This document shows positions 48,845-57,566 of a stretch of DNA of 64,000 nt, piece after piece. This DNA is from Arthrobacter sp. U41. GTDB lineage: Bacteria > Actinomycetota > Actinomycetes > Actinomycetales > Micrococcaceae. The stretch covers positions 1,240,001 to 1,304,000 of the forward strand of contig NZ_VEGI01000001.1 in assembly GCF_007679325.1 (NCBI RefSeq), written 5' to 3'. Position numbers and translations under genes: made by a program. Every line of letters starts with the position of its first letter. Positions within the stretch are counted from its first letter, which is position 1. The notes beneath the pieces were generated by a model. The model was not told the DNA's origin. It worked only from the letters and a program-made list of their open reading frames with translations, and did no database searches.

Positions 48845-49342
48845 ATGACCGTTATCAGTTCGCAGAAAAACGCCGATACACTGAGCTTCACCGTCGTCGC
48901 CGAGTTCGACGCCGGCGTCGAGCGCGTCTGGCAGGTCTGGGAGGACCCGCGCCAGCTTGAGCGCTGGTGGGGCCCGCCCACCTGGCCCGCGACCTTCGAT
49001 GGCCACGACTTCGTGTCCGGAGGTAAGGCCAGCTACTACATGACCGGGCCCGAGGGCGAGAAGAGCCGGGGCTGGTGGCGGTTCACCGCCATCGAGGCTC
49101 CCCATCGTCTGGAGTTCGACGACGGTTTCGCCGACGAAAACGGCGATCCGATCCCCGCGATGGGCACCAGCCATGCCGTGATGAGGCTTGAGGCCGTCGG
49201 AAGCCGCACCAGAATGACCATTGTGTCCACCTTCGATTCCGCAGATTCGCTGGAGAAGGTTCTCGCCATGGGCATGGAAGAGGGCATGAAACAGGCCCTC
49301 GATCAGATCGACGCCATCCTGGCAGGGTCCGAGGTCCGCTGA
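48845..49342 (+). CDS. SRPBCC/AHSA1-type START-like protein
   Basis: 165 residues from ATG 48845. A helix-grip fold with SFTVVAEFDAGVERVWQVWEDPRQLERWWGPPTWPATFDGHDFVSGGKASYYMTGPEG, the AHSA1 block, and TSHAVMRLEAVGSRTRMTIVSTFDSADSLEKVLAMGMEEGMKQALDQI. The hydrophobic cavity binds an unknown ligand; such proteins always travel with an ArsR partner in this layout. The gene is the second of a dicistron and ends at a hairpin terminator. Confidence 0.9.
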   Translation: MTVISSQKNADTLSFTVVAEFDAGVERVWQVWEDPRQLERWWGPPTWPATFDGHDFVSGGKASYYMTGPEGEKSRGWWRFTAIEAPHRLEFDDGFADENGDPIPAMGTSHAVMRLEAVGSRTRMTIVSTFDSADSLEKVLAMGMEEGMKQALDQIDAILAGSEVR

Positions 49343-49376
49343 CCGAAACCGCTCCGTCGCGACCACCAGATCCGCA

Positions 49377-49422
49377 AAAACACCCCCGCAGGTGCCTTCG
49401 CCGGCACGTACGGGGGTGTTTT
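49377..49422. terminator. Bidirectional hairpin terminator
   Basis: AAAACACCCCCG (49377-49388) pairs with CGGGGGTGTTTT (49411-49422); inner GTGCC (49392-49396) pairs with GGCAC (49402-49406). The A- and T-runs at both ends suit both the SRPBCC gene and the convergent SHOCT gene. Confidence 0.85.
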
Positions 49423-49444
49423 CCGCGTCAAAGGCCCGGCGGCA

Positions 49445-49777
49445 CTACCCGCCCAGGATCTTCGCCTTCTGCACGCCGAACTCCTGTTCCGTGAGAATCC
49501 CCTGCTCTTTCAACGCCGCGAGCTCTTTAAGCTGCTCGATTGCTTCGTTCGAGATTCCGCCGGCGGCAGGTGGTGGCGGCGGCTGCTGGTACGCGGGTTC
49601 CTGGTAGGCGGGCTCTTGCTGGGCCATCTGCGCATCGTAGGCCTCCTGCTGCTTGGCCGCCGTCGCGGCGTCCTTCTCGGCGAACTTGTTAGCCTGCCGT
49701 CGCTGGACGCGGCCGCTCACGGCGGACGCCGTCCCGGCTACCACCGCGGTCCGTGCCATACCCCTGAGCAATCCCAT
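49445..49777 (-). CDS. SHOCT-domain small protein
   Basis: 110 residues. The N-terminal amphipathic part (about 1-30, with VVAGTASAVSGRVQ) is Gly/Ala-rich, and then come charged/Gln-rich linkers and two PAYQ repeats with PPPPP. The SHOCT domain is the C-terminal 32 residues: ISNEAIEQLKELAALKEQGILTEQEFGVQKAKILG. SHOCT modules mediate oligomerisation or wall/membrane association. It lies 34 bases after the DUF6325-type gene and is probably in its transcript. Confidence 0.85.
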   Translation of the reverse strand: MGLLRGMARTAVVAGTASAVSGRVQRRQANKFAEKDAATAAKQQEAYDAQMAQQEPAYQEPAYQQPPPPPAAGGISNEAIEQLKELAALKEQGILTEQEFGVQKAKILGG

Positions 49778-49811
49778 AATTGGTCTCCTCTCGCATCGCG
49801 TTCTATGTGTG

Positions 49812-50270
49812 TCAGGCTACGGGCGGGGCGTCGAGGGCCTCGAGGGCTGCCATCACGTCCGGCGCAGGGATCCGAGTGCTCGCGACGAGCTCGCCCCCGC
49901 CGTCGCGTACGGCCGCCACGAACGGTGCCGCCCAGATGTTTTCGTAGACAATCAGCGCGGCGACGCTACCGGGAAGAATTGCGTCAGCTGCCTCGGCAAT
50001 TTCCTCTTCGCCGAGAAGCCCGCTCTGCGCGCCGTCAAAGTAGGAGAACGACTCCGCGGGACCGCCTGGATCAGTGAGCTCAAGAACTTCGACGTCGCCG
50101 TCCTCGTTCTTCATCACGACAAGGAGATCGAAGAGCCGGATCACACCCTGCTCAACGAGCCGTATCAGTTCTTCACTGGCCCGCCCCGTCAGTCCAGCCA
50201 TGGGGAACTCGAGGAGCACAAAGTCGACCGGCCCGTGGGCCTCGGTCTCCGGTGTGGTTGTCACTGGCAT
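49812..50270 (-). CDS. DUF6325/DUF1269-like small protein
   Basis: 152 residues from ATG 50270 behind GGAGGA; a GTG 24 bases further upstream is in frame. The ferredoxin-like or chaperone-like text HGPVDFVLLEFPMAGLTGRASEELIRLVEQGVIRLFDLLVVMKNEDGDVEVLEL, then SVAALIVYENIWAAPFVAAVRDGGGELVASTRIPAPDV, matches membrane-stress-type TM1070/DUF6325 proteins as I recall them. It is soluble without a signal peptide. Together with the SHOCT gene it looks like an envelope-stress pair, which is inference. Confidence 0.8.
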   Translation of the reverse strand: MPVTTTPETEAHGPVDFVLLEFPMAGLTGRASEELIRLVEQGVIRLFDLLVVMKNEDGDVEVLELTDPGGPAESFSYFDGAQSGLLGEEEIAEAADAILPGSVAALIVYENIWAAPFVAAVRDGGGELVASTRIPAPDVMAALEALDAPPVA

Positions 50271-50502
50271 TCCTCCGTTCTGTTTCGAGCGCACTGTCCG
50301 GCACGCTCGTCTAAGTGTGGGGCGTCGTCTGCCGGTGGGTCACCACCCGCGTCGGATGATTCCGACGGCGGGCTTTCGGCAATTACGCTTCGATGCCCAA
50401 GGGATTATTGAGACCACTACAGCGCTTCCGATGCGGCCCCGCATCATCCCTTTCGGGTGAGCCCGAAAACCTGCACACGCAACCCTCCGGAGGGCAAAGA
50501 AA

Positions 50503-50534
50503 AAGCCTCCGGAACCTGGTGGTTCCGGAGGCTT
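50503..50534 (-). terminator. Terminator of tRNA-Tyr
   Basis: AAGCCTCCGGAACC (50503-50516) is the exact complement of GGTTCCGGAGGCTT (50521-50534) with loop TGGT; read leftward it runs into TTTTTCTTT. It begins 10 bases after the tRNA. Confidence 0.92.
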
Positions 50535-50543
50535 CTCCAAGGG

Positions 50544-50625
50544 TGGCAGATGAGGGATTCGAACCCCCGTAGGCGTTGCCAGCTGATTTACAGTCAGCCC
50601 CCTTTGGCCGCTCGGGTAATCTGCC
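50544..50625 (-). tRNA. tRNA-Tyr (GTA)
   Basis: 82 bases with a long variable arm and no encoded CCA. The acceptor GGCAGAT/ATCTGCC is perfect, the discriminator is A, the anticodon stem GCTGA/TCAGC encloses loop CTGTAAA with anticodon GTA. The D arm has CCCGAGCGG, characteristic of a type II tRNA with long arm. Confidence 0.96.
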
Positions 50626-50786
50626 GAACTTCAAAAGAAGATCACTCGCGGCTTCCGTGTTCAGAACTACCGTTTCCAGTTCGTTCCGCTTCCAGCAACC
50701 GCGGGCAAGACAACTTTACAGAACTTCCGCCGAAGAATCGAATCGGCGTTCCAGCGGTTCAAAGCCGGGCCAAAAAGCCCGGAAAA

Positions 50787-51041
50787 TCAGGCATCTCCGA
50801 GGATGCGGCCGGCGAGTTTGGACTCAAACCGCGCGGCCTGCTCCTCCGTGATCTGGTTCAGCTGCACGGCGCGCGCCAGATCAGCGTGAACACCGTCCAG
50901 CCTCGACGAGGCATCCGCGGCCGGGCTCAGGATGATCGAGGCCGCCAGCGTTGCGGCCGCCACCGACGTCGCGGCCGTCGCGAAACCGCCTGCGGCCGCC
51001 GCGGTGGACCGGATGACATAGTGGACGGCCTTGTTCTGCAT
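50787..51041 (-). CDS. Small Ala-rich protein with N-terminal hydrophobic segment
   Basis: 84 residues from ATG 51041, with AAAGG about 9 bases ahead. The start QNKAVHYVIRSTAAAAGG and the hydrophobic ATAATSVAAATLAASIIL (about 21-42) could be a membrane anchor or uncleaved signal; DASSRLDGVHADLARAVQLNQITEEQAARFESKLAGRILGDA forms a C-terminal amphipathic helix pair. No known family. It is divergent from yajQ. Confidence 0.55.
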   Translation of the reverse strand: MQNKAVHYVIRSTAAAAGGFATAATSVAAATLAASIILSPAADASSRLDGVHADLARAVQLNQITEEQAARFESKLAGRILGDA

Positions 51042-51240
51042 GAGCTGGCACCTTTCAAGCGATTCTTCCAAGTCCTGCAACTCTGCCGCGCGAAACTTCG
51101 TTCCCGCCCTGACCCAGCTTTGAGCGGACTGTGAAACGGGACCACCCGCCGTCGACCTTCACAAAAGGGGCATCCGTACTAGGCTGGATTCCAGACACAA
51201 CGGCCCCCACCGGCCCCCCCCAACCAACAGGAGGACAGTC

Positions 51241-51732
51241 ATGGCAGGCGAATCCACATTCGACGTCGTCAGCAAAGTCGACAAGCAGGAGGTCGCCAAT
51301 GCGCTGAACCAGGCCCAGAAGGAACTGGCCCAGCGTTACGACTTCAAGGGCGTCGGCGCCGAGGTGGACTTCAGCGGCGAGAAGATCCTCATGAAGGCCA
51401 ACTCCGAGGAGCGCGTGCTCGCCGTCCTGGATGTACTGCAGTCCAAGCTCATCCGCCGCGGCATCTCCCTGAAGTCCCTCGACACAGGCGAACCCTACGC
51501 GTCCGGCAAGGAATTCCGGCTCGAGGCCACCATCAAGGAGGGCATCGCGCAGGACCTCGCGAAGAAGATCAACAAGCTCATCCGCGACGAGGCCCCCAAA
51601 TCCGTCAAGTCGCAGATCCAGGGCGACGAGCTCCGCGTGACCTCCAAGTCCCGCGACGATCTCCAGGAGACCATGAACCTGCTGAAGGGCTTCGACGAGG
51701 CCGACCTGCAGTTCGTGAACTTCCGAAGCTAG
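51241..51732 (+). CDS. yajQ: YajQ-family nucleotide-binding protein
   Basis: 163 residues. STFDVVSKVDKQEVANALNQAQKELAQRYDFKGVGAEVDFSGEKILMKANSEERVLAVLDVLQSKLIRRGISLKSLD is the first of two swapped ferredoxin-like repeats, and KSVKSQIQGDELRVTSKSRDDLQETMNLLKG the second. YajQ proteins bind c-di-GMP in xanthomonads, where they act as receptors, and RNA in other bacteria; in this organism the ligand is untested. A very strong AGGAGGACAGTC site precedes the ATG. It could read c-di-GMP controlled by the EAL enzyme 5 kb away. Confidence 0.93.
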   Translation: MAGESTFDVVSKVDKQEVANALNQAQKELAQRYDFKGVGAEVDFSGEKILMKANSEERVLAVLDVLQSKLIRRGISLKSLDTGEPYASGKEFRLEATIKEGIAQDLAKKINKLIRDEAPKSVKSQIQGDELRVTSKSRDDLQETMNLLKGFDEADLQFVNFRS

Positions 51733-51900
51733 GCACTTGTCCGCGGCGCTAGTTTCCGCACGCCGCGCCAAAGGGTTGTCGCACCGGGTATTCCCGCGTC
51801 GGCAGCCCTTTCGCGCGTCGCGGGCCATGGCGCGCAGCGCGGTACATTGGGCGCGTGCGCGGGACGTTAGGCGCGTCGGACACCGAAGTCTGCCGGCACG

Positions 51901-52773
51901 TCAGCCCAGCGGCTGGCCGGCCATCCGCTCCAGCCGGCCAATGCGCTCGCTCATCGGCGGGTGGGTCGAGAACATTTTCGCCACTCCGCCGGCGCGAAAG
52001 GGGTTCGCGATCATCAGGTGCGAGGCGTTGACCAGCCGCTGGTCCTGCGGCAGCGGCGCCAGCTGCACGCCGTGCTCGATCTTGCGCAAGGCTGAGGCGA
52101 GCGCCAGCGGGTCTCCCGTGAGTTTGGAACCGTCCTCGTCGGCGTCGAACTCCCGGGTGCGGGAGATGGCCATCTGGATCAGCGACGCCGCAAACGGCGC
52201 CAGCAGCGCCATGGCGATCGCGGCGATCGGGTTGGCATTGCGCCGGTCCCCGCCGCCGCCGAAGATCAGGAACATCTGCGCCACCGACGTGATCACACCG
52301 GCGACGGCGGCGGCCACCGAGGCGGTCAGGATGTCCCGGTTGTAGACGTGCATCAGCTCGTGGCCGAGCACGCCGCGGAGCTCCCGGGCATCGAGGAGCC
52401 GGAGGATGCCTTCGGTGCAGCACACCGCGGCGTTCTGCGGGTTCCTGCCGGTGGCGAACGCATTCGGGGCCATCGTGGGTGAAAGGTAGATCCGCGGCAT
52501 CGGCTGCTGCGCCGTGGCGGAGAGTTCCCGGACCATCTGGTGGAGCTGGGGCGCCTCGGCCTCCGTCACGGGATACGCCTGCATGGACCGGATGGCGATC
52601 TTGTCACTGTTCCAGTAGCCGTAGGCCGTGGTGGCGACGCCAACCAGGGCCATGATCCAGATCGGCGCGGAGCTGCCCATACTGGAGGCCATCAGCGCGC
52701 CGAGACCCAGGAGCACCGCCCACAGGACACCGAAAAGGGCTGCGGTCTTCAGTCCGTTGTGATGCTGATGCAC
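51901..52773 (-). CDS. htpX: HtpX-type M48 zinc metalloprotease
   Basis: 290 residues from GTG 52773, supported by GGAGG 4 bases before; the ATG at 52809 is an upstream alternative. Two N-terminal helices (about 11-52) anchor the protein. The catalytic motif is GVLGHELMHVYN (HExxH), the third ligand Glu lies in FDADEDGSKLTG, and two further helices follow the motif. HtpX degrades misfolded membrane proteins with the active site facing the cytoplasm. An unusual CC in AAVCCTEGIL lies close to the active site. Convergent with yajQ. Confidence 0.92.
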   Translation of the reverse strand: MHQHHNGLKTAALFGVLWAVLLGLGALMASSMGSSAPIWIMALVGVATTAYGYWNSDKIAIRSMQAYPVTEAEAPQLHQMVRELSATAQQPMPRIYLSPTMAPNAFATGRNPQNAAVCCTEGILRLLDARELRGVLGHELMHVYNRDILTASVAAAVAGVITSVAQMFLIFGGGGDRRNANPIAAIAMALLAPFAASLIQMAISRTREFDADEDGSKLTGDPLALASALRKIEHGVQLAPLPQDQRLVNASHLMIANPFRAGGVAKMFSTHPPMSERIGRLERMAGQPLG

Positions 52774-52825
52774 TGTTCCTCCTGCAGACGTCCCACGGTG
52801 GACCCACACCCGGAAAAACGTCCCG

Positions 52826-54097
52826 CTACGGCACGGGGTTCCGCGCGTCGTACCTCAGGAAGCCCGACTGCCAGTGCGCCACGGCCCAGGCCACCGCGAT
52901 GCACAACAGGCCGCCCAGAAGCAGGACCCAGCCTTCACTAAGAATTTTAGTCCCGCCGCCCGCAAGCATGTCCCCCACCCGGGGCCCGCCCGCAACCACC
53001 ACGATGAACACGCCCTGCAGCCGGCCGCGCAGGTGGTCCGGCGTGGATGCCTGCAGGATCGTCGTGCGGAAGACCGCACTGACGGAGTCTGCGATCCCGG
53101 CCAGCCCGCAGCACAGGGCGGCGGGCAGCAGCCACCAGGTCACGCCGTCGGCGCCGGAGTTCCCGGCGAGCACAACGACGAGGCCGAAGCCGGTAATCGA
53201 GGCGCCCCAGCCCATCACGGACCAGACAACGGCTGCCCCCTGCCGACGCACCGCACCCAGCGGCCCGGAGAAGAGGCCGGCCAGGAACGCGCCGACGGCG
53301 GTGGACGCCAGCAGGATGCCCACGGTCGTTTCGCCGCCGCCGATCATCACGGCACCGATCGCGGGCAGCAGGGCCCGGGGCTGGGCAAAGATCATCGCGA
53401 TGATGTCAACGATGAAGGTCATCCGCAGGTTGGGCCGGGTGCCCAGGAAGCGGAAGCCCTCGACGACGGACCGCAGCCCCGCGGGCCGCGCCTGGTCCCC
53501 AGGCGGCATCGCCGGCAGCCTCAGCAGGGCCCACAAGGCGAAGGCAAAAGTGGCGACGTCGATCGTATAGGTCCAGGCGAAGCCCACCGTTGCCACCAGC
53601 AGGCCGGCCAGAAGCGGCCCGGCCGTGAAGGTGAGGCCGAAGCTCATCATGCTCAGCGCGTTGGCGGCCGGCAGGAGCTCCTTGCGGACCAGCAGCGGGA
53701 TAATGGCGCTGCGGGCCGGCTGGTTGATGGCCTGCGCGCCGCTCTGCACCGCGACCAGGGCATACAGTACCCAGACATTCCCCAGCTGCAGCCAGGCCTG
53801 AAGGGCAAGGCAGGCGGTGGTCAGCCACAGCACCGACGAGGCCATGAGCGCCACCTTGCGGCGGTCGTGGGCGTCGGCGATCGAGCCGCCCAGCAATCCG
53901 CCGACAACCAGCGGAACGAGGGCGAAGATGCTCAGCAGCCCGACGTACAGGCTGTCCTGGGTGAGCCGGTAGACCTCAAGGCTCACGGCCACCAGGGTCA
54001 ACTGGCTGCCCAGGGCCGCGACGGCGGATCCCAGCCACAGGCGGCGGAACGCCGGACTCTCGCGCAAGGGCGTGATGTCCGCCAGAAGATTCCCCAC
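52826..54097 (-). CDS. MFS efflux transporter (EntS-like)
   Basis: 423 residues, 12 helices. The start LADITPLRESPAFRRLWLGSAVAALGSQLTLVAVSLEVYRLTQDSLYVG is typical of MFS_3 transporters including enterobactin exporter EntS. The loop 2-3 motif GGLLGGSIADAHDRRKVALMASSVLW is present, as is GLAGIADSVSAVFRTTILQASTPDHLRGRLQGVFI in the second half. The substrate is probably a siderophore or a drug; there is no siderophore cluster here. It is divergent from the Fur-type gene across about 138 bases that include a 25-base palindrome. Confidence 0.88.
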   Translation of the reverse strand: MGNLLADITPLRESPAFRRLWLGSAVAALGSQLTLVAVSLEVYRLTQDSLYVGLLSIFALVPLVVGGLLGGSIADAHDRRKVALMASSVLWLTTACLALQAWLQLGNVWVLYALVAVQSGAQAINQPARSAIIPLLVRKELLPAANALSMMSFGLTFTAGPLLAGLLVATVGFAWTYTIDVATFAFALWALLRLPAMPPGDQARPAGLRSVVEGFRFLGTRPNLRMTFIVDIIAMIFAQPRALLPAIGAVMIGGGETTVGILLASTAVGAFLAGLFSGPLGAVRRQGAAVVWSVMGWGASITGFGLVVVLAGNSGADGVTWWLLPAALCCGLAGIADSVSAVFRTTILQASTPDHLRGRLQGVFIVVVAGGPRVGDMLAGGGTKILSEGWVLLLGGLLCIAVAWAVAHWQSGFLRYDARNPVP

Positions 54098-54194
54098 CCG
54101 GACACTCTAGTGGCGCCGGGCGGGCAGCCCGGTGAACCGGAGCGTGCCGCGCGCGAAGCGACGGAAGCCGGCCCGGCGGAGTAATAAGCCGCGC

Positions 54195-54219
54195 CTTATT
54201 ATGATCGACTCATAATAAG
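54195..54219. promoter_or_regulatory. 25-base palindrome before the Fur-family gene (PerR/Fur-type box)
   Basis: CTTATTATGA and TCATAATAAG are perfect 10-base arms (54195-54204, 54210-54219) around TCGAC. The A/T-rich sequence stands out and lies 16 bases before the regulator gene. The spacing fits a PerR-type autoregulatory box; the palindrome would also cover a TTATGA-type -10. Confidence 0.8.
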
Positions 54220-54234
54220 TGCTTGAATGGGGGC

Positions 54235-54702
54235 ATGACGGAACCGACGGGCACCCACGAGGCATGGGCTGCCGCCCTGCGCGCCCACGGCCGCCGGGTG
54301 ACGAAACAGCGGCTGGCAGTCCTGACCGCCGTCGAACATCACCCGCATTCCCCCGCCGAGAACATCCTCGCCGCCGCCCGCCTGGAACTCCCCGAGCTGA
54401 CCGCGCAGTCCGTCTACGTGGTGCTGGGGGATCTGACCGACCTGCAGATGCTGCGCCGCTTCGAGCCCCCGCACTCCCCTGCCCTGTATGAGACACGGGT
54501 GGGCGACAACCACCACCACGCCGTCTGCATCAGCTGCGGCAAGGTGGAGGATGTCGAATGCGCCGTCGGCCATGCCCCCTGCCTGACGCCGCACTGGGAT
54601 GAGGGCTCCAAGCCGATGACCATCCAGATCGCCGACGTGCTGTACCAGGGCATCTGCCAGGACTGCCAGCGCACCCAACAACTTCCCGCCGAACGTAAAT
54701 AA
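54235..54702 (+). CDS. Fur-family regulator (PerR/FurA-like) of catalase
   Basis: 155 residues from ATG 54235 with GGGGG ahead; a TTG 54223 is also open. AALRAHGRRVTKQRLAVLTAVEHHPHSPAENILAAARLELPELTAQSVYVVLGDLTDLQMLRRFEPPHSPALYE is the winged helix. Then DNHHHAVCISCGKVEDVEC holds the HHH regulatory-metal residues and the first CxxC, and QGICQDCQRTQQLP the second CxxC of the structural zinc. The katA gene follows by 24 bases, the layout of peroxide-sensing FurA/PerR/CatR units. Peroxide response is inferred from that context. Confidence 0.92.
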   Translation: MTEPTGTHEAWAAALRAHGRRVTKQRLAVLTAVEHHPHSPAENILAAARLELPELTAQSVYVVLGDLTDLQMLRRFEPPHSPALYETRVGDNHHHAVCISCGKVEDVECAVGHAPCLTPHWDEGSKPMTIQIADVLYQGICQDCQRTQQLPAERK

Positions 54703-54726
54703 GAAGAAACAAGAAATAGGAGAACG

Positions 54727-56226
54727 ATGACTCAGCACATCTCTGCGCCCGCCGTGTCCACGACACAGTCCGGCGCCCCGGTCACTTCCGATGCCCACTC
54801 GAAATCCGTCGGCGCTGACGGCGCGATCATCCTCACCGACCACTACCTGATCGAAAAGCTGGCGCAGTTCAACCGGGAACGTGTGCCGGAGCGCGTAGTG
54901 CACGCCAAGGGCGGCGGCGCCTTCGGCACCTTCACCACCTCCGAGGACGTCTCGAAGTACACCAAGGCCGCACTGTTCCAGCCGGGCACCGAGACCGAGA
55001 TGCTTATCCGTTTCTCCTCCGTCGCCGGCGAGGCAGGCTCCCCCGACACCTGGCGCGACCCCCGCGGTTTCGCCGTGAAGTTCTACACCACCGAGGGCAA
55101 CTACGACCTCGTCGGCAACAACACCCCGGTGTTCTTCATCCGCGACGGCATCAAGTTCCCGGACTTCATCCACTCGCAGAAGCGCCTCCCGGGCACCCAC
55201 CTGCGCGACGCCGACATGCAGTGGGACTTCTGGACCCTGTCCCCCGAGTCCGCGCACCAGGTCACCTGGCTCATGGGCGACCGCGGGCTCCCGGCCTCCT
55301 GGCGTGAAATGCAGGGCTACGGCTCGCACACCTACCAGTGGATCAACGCCGAGGGCGAGCGCTTCTGGGTCAAGTACCACTTCAAGTCCAACCAGGGCGT
55401 CAAGTCCATGACCGGCGACGAGGCCGAGGCCATGGCCGGCGCCGACGCCGACTTCTACATCCGCGACCTCCAGGAGAACATTGCCGCCGGCAACTTCCCC
55501 TCCTGGGACCTGCACGTCCAGGTCATGCCGTACGAGCATGCCAAGACCTACCGTTTCAACCCGTTCGACCTCACCAAGGTCTGGCCGCACGGGGACTACC
55601 CGCTGATCAAGGTCGGCACCATGGAACTGAACCGGAACCCGGAGAACTACTTCGCGCAGATCGAGCAGGCCGCCTTCGCGCCGTCGAACTTCGTGCCGGG
55701 CATCGCGGCCTCCCCGGACAAGATGCTGCAGGCCCGCATCTTCTCCTACGCGGACGCACACCGCTACCGTGTGGGCACCAACCACGCCCAGCTGCCGGTC
55801 AACCTGCCCAAGAACCAGGTCAACAACTACAGCCAGGACGGGCAGGGGCGCTACCACTTCAACGCCCCGTCGGTTCCGGTCTACGCACCGAACTCCGTCG
55901 GCGGCCCGGCTGCCGTGGAGCCTGCGGTTGCCGGCGGCGGCTGGGAGAACGACGGCGAGCTGACGCTCTCCGCGCACTCTCTGCACGCTGAGGACGGCGA
56001 CTTCGGCCAGGCCGGCACGCTGTACCGCGAAGTGTTCAACGACGGCGAGAAGGCGCGCCTGTTGGAGACCGTCACCGGTGCCGTCAGCGGCGTCAAGACC
56101 CCTGAGATCAAGGAACGCGCCATCCAGTACTGGACGAACGTCGACGCCGAGTTCGGCGCCAAGCTGCGCGCCAACCTGGGCGCAGGCCAGGTCGAGTCCG
56201 ACGCCGAGGCAGCCAACAAGGTCTGA
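54727..56226 (+). CDS. katA: Monofunctional heme catalase
   Basis: 499 residues, the length of a small-subunit clade 3 catalase. Catalytic His59 is in [15 protein letters not shown], the Asn in [27 protein letters not shown], and the proximal heme Tyr in [16 protein letters not shown]. The NADPH-region motif [12 protein letters not shown] is also visible. It splits H2O2 into water and oxygen in the cytoplasm. AGGAGAACGATG gives a very strong ribosome site. Control by the PerR-like regulator upstream is expected; the gene ends at a perfect hairpin terminator. Confidence 0.95.
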   Translation: MTQHISAPAVSTTQSGAPVTSDAHSKSVGADGAIILTDHYLIEKLAQFNRERVPERVVHAKGGGAFGTFTTSEDVSKYTKAALFQPGTETEMLIRFSSVAGEAGSPDTWRDPRGFAVKFYTTEGNYDLVGNNTPVFFIRDGIKFPDFIHSQKRLPGTHLRDADMQWDFWTLSPESAHQVTWLMGDRGLPASWREMQGYGSHTYQWINAEGERFWVKYHFKSNQGVKSMTGDEAEAMAGADADFYIRDLQENIAAGNFPSWDLHVQVMPYEHAKTYRFNPFDLTKVWPHGDYPLIKVGTMELNRNPENYFAQIEQAAFAPSNFVPGIAASPDKMLQARIFSYADAHRYRVGTNHAQLPVNLPKNQVNNYSQDGQGRYHFNAPSVPVYAPNSVGGPAAVEPAVAGGGWENDGELTLSAHSLHAEDGDFGQAGTLYREVFNDGEKARLLETVTGAVSGVKTPEIKERAIQYWTNVDAEFGAKLRANLGAGQVESDAEAANKV

Positions 56227-56277
56227 TCCTCAGGCCCGGCCGGGGTAACCCGCGCCTGAAGCACCCCGTTTGGGACA

Positions 56278-56313
56278 GGGCACCCCGCCGCGAAGATGCG
56301 CGGCGGGGTGCCC
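56278..56313 (+). terminator. Terminator of the fur-katA unit
   Basis: GGGCACCCCGCCGCG (56278-56292) is the exact complement of CGCGGCGGGGTGCCC (56299-56313) with a 6-base loop; TTGTGT follows. It lies 51 bases after the catalase stop. Confidence 0.88.
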
Positions 56314-56353
56314 TTGTGTATCACACGGTGGCCACGCCGCTATAGTCGTGTAA

Positions 56354-57559
56354 ATGAATTCGCGAATCATTTACCTGGTCGGCAGCTCCGGCCACCCCAA
56401 CTTCGGCGATGAGTTCATTGCCGCTGCGTGGCTGAAATACCTTGCCGTGGCCCGCCCCGACGCTGACGTCTGGCTGGACTGCCCGCAACCCGGCATGGCA
56501 CAGGTATTGTTCGAGGGCATGCACCCGCGGCTTCGGGTCACCAACACCCTGTGGCGCCTGGTGCACGACAACGCCGAGCACCCCGCCGAAGTGGCGGCCA
56601 AGAACATTCGCGAACGTATTGCCGGTTTCGGCACCCCGGCCTACGATCTGGGCATCCTCAAGCTTCGCGAAGCCGGATCCCTGCATCTCATCGGCGGCGG
56701 CTACGTCAATGACACGTGGCCGCACCACGCCGGCCTCGTCGTCGGGATGCGCGCCGTCAGTGAGCTGACCGGTGCCAAGCTTTACGCCACCGGACAGGGC
56801 CTGATGCCGGCGCTTGCTCCGGCCCCCGCGGAAACTCCCCTGTTCCGGGGTTTCGAGCACGCCCACGTCCGGGACCAGGCCAGCGCCGACGCACACGGGC
56901 TGGAGCTGGGCCTCGACGACGCGTTCCTGGGCATCACCGGGGAAATCGGGCGCAACGATGCCCCCGCCGGGCTGTATGTCTGCATCCAGAGCGACATGGC
57001 GGATCCCGGACGGTTCCAGGCCGCCGTCGAACTTGCACGGACCGAAGTCGAGGCCGCCCGCCGCCGAGGGATCAAGGCCTACTACGTCGAGGCGATTCCC
57101 GGCGTCGACCATGCCGCCTACGAGCGGATGGCAGACCTCATCCCCGAGACCCGGTTCATACCGTTCTCCCAGGTCTGGACCCGCGGCCTTCCCCTGTCTG
57201 CCCAGCAGACCTGGGTCACCAGCCGCTTCCACATCCATCTGCTGGCGGCAGCCGCGGGTGCCCGCGGCATTGCCGTCGGTGTGAAAAAGGGCTACTACGA
57301 CATCAAGCATGAGTCCGTGGCGGCGCTAGGGAGCGGCTGGTCGCTGGCCCTGGACAGCGTCATTCCCGAAATGCCGCAGCAGCCCGGATCCCTGCGGGAT
57401 GACCTGCCCGCACTCACGGCACGGAAGCGTGCAGAGGCCGGCACTATCTATCCGCCGCTGCACGGCCAGACCGGATCCCTGACCGCCGGGGCCGCCAAGC
57501 TTTTCAGCAAAGCCGTGGCCGCTCCGCTGAAAAACAAGATCCGGGCCGGAGCGCGCTGA
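56354..57559 (+). CDS. Polysaccharide pyruvyl transferase family protein
   Basis: 401 residues. IIYLVGSSGHPNFGDEFIAAAWLKYL is the N-terminal family block (GxPNxGDE), with a central LGILKLREAGSLHLIGGGYVNDTWPHHAGLV and the second Rossmann part HVRDQASADAHGLELG...RFIPFSQVWTRGLPLSAQQTWVTSRFHIHLLAAAAGARGIAVGVKKGYYDIK, containing the R-FH block. Such enzymes add ketal pyruvate to surface polysaccharides, giving negative charge; PEP is the donor. TATAGT (56341-56346) lies 7 bases before the ATG. The GT-C-like protein starts 7 bases after it, so they likely act on the same glycan. Confidence 0.88.
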   Translation: MNSRIIYLVGSSGHPNFGDEFIAAAWLKYLAVARPDADVWLDCPQPGMAQVLFEGMHPRLRVTNTLWRLVHDNAEHPAEVAAKNIRERIAGFGTPAYDLGILKLREAGSLHLIGGGYVNDTWPHHAGLVVGMRAVSELTGAKLYATGQGLMPALAPAPAETPLFRGFEHAHVRDQASADAHGLELGLDDAFLGITGEIGRNDAPAGLYVCIQSDMADPGRFQAAVELARTEVEAARRRGIKAYYVEAIPGVDHAAYERMADLIPETRFIPFSQVWTRGLPLSAQQTWVTSRFHIHLLAAAAGARGIAVGVKKGYYDIKHESVAALGSGWSLALDSVIPEMPQQPGSLRDDLPALTARKRAEAGTIYPPLHGQTGSLTAGAAKLFSKAVAAPLKNKIRAGAR

Positions 57560-57566
57560 GAAGACC

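Noticed and set aside
50271..50543. Gene-free stretch before tRNA-Tyr
   Set aside because: I looked for small genes and sites and found no convincing frame, repeat or promoter except the tRNA terminator at 50503-50534.
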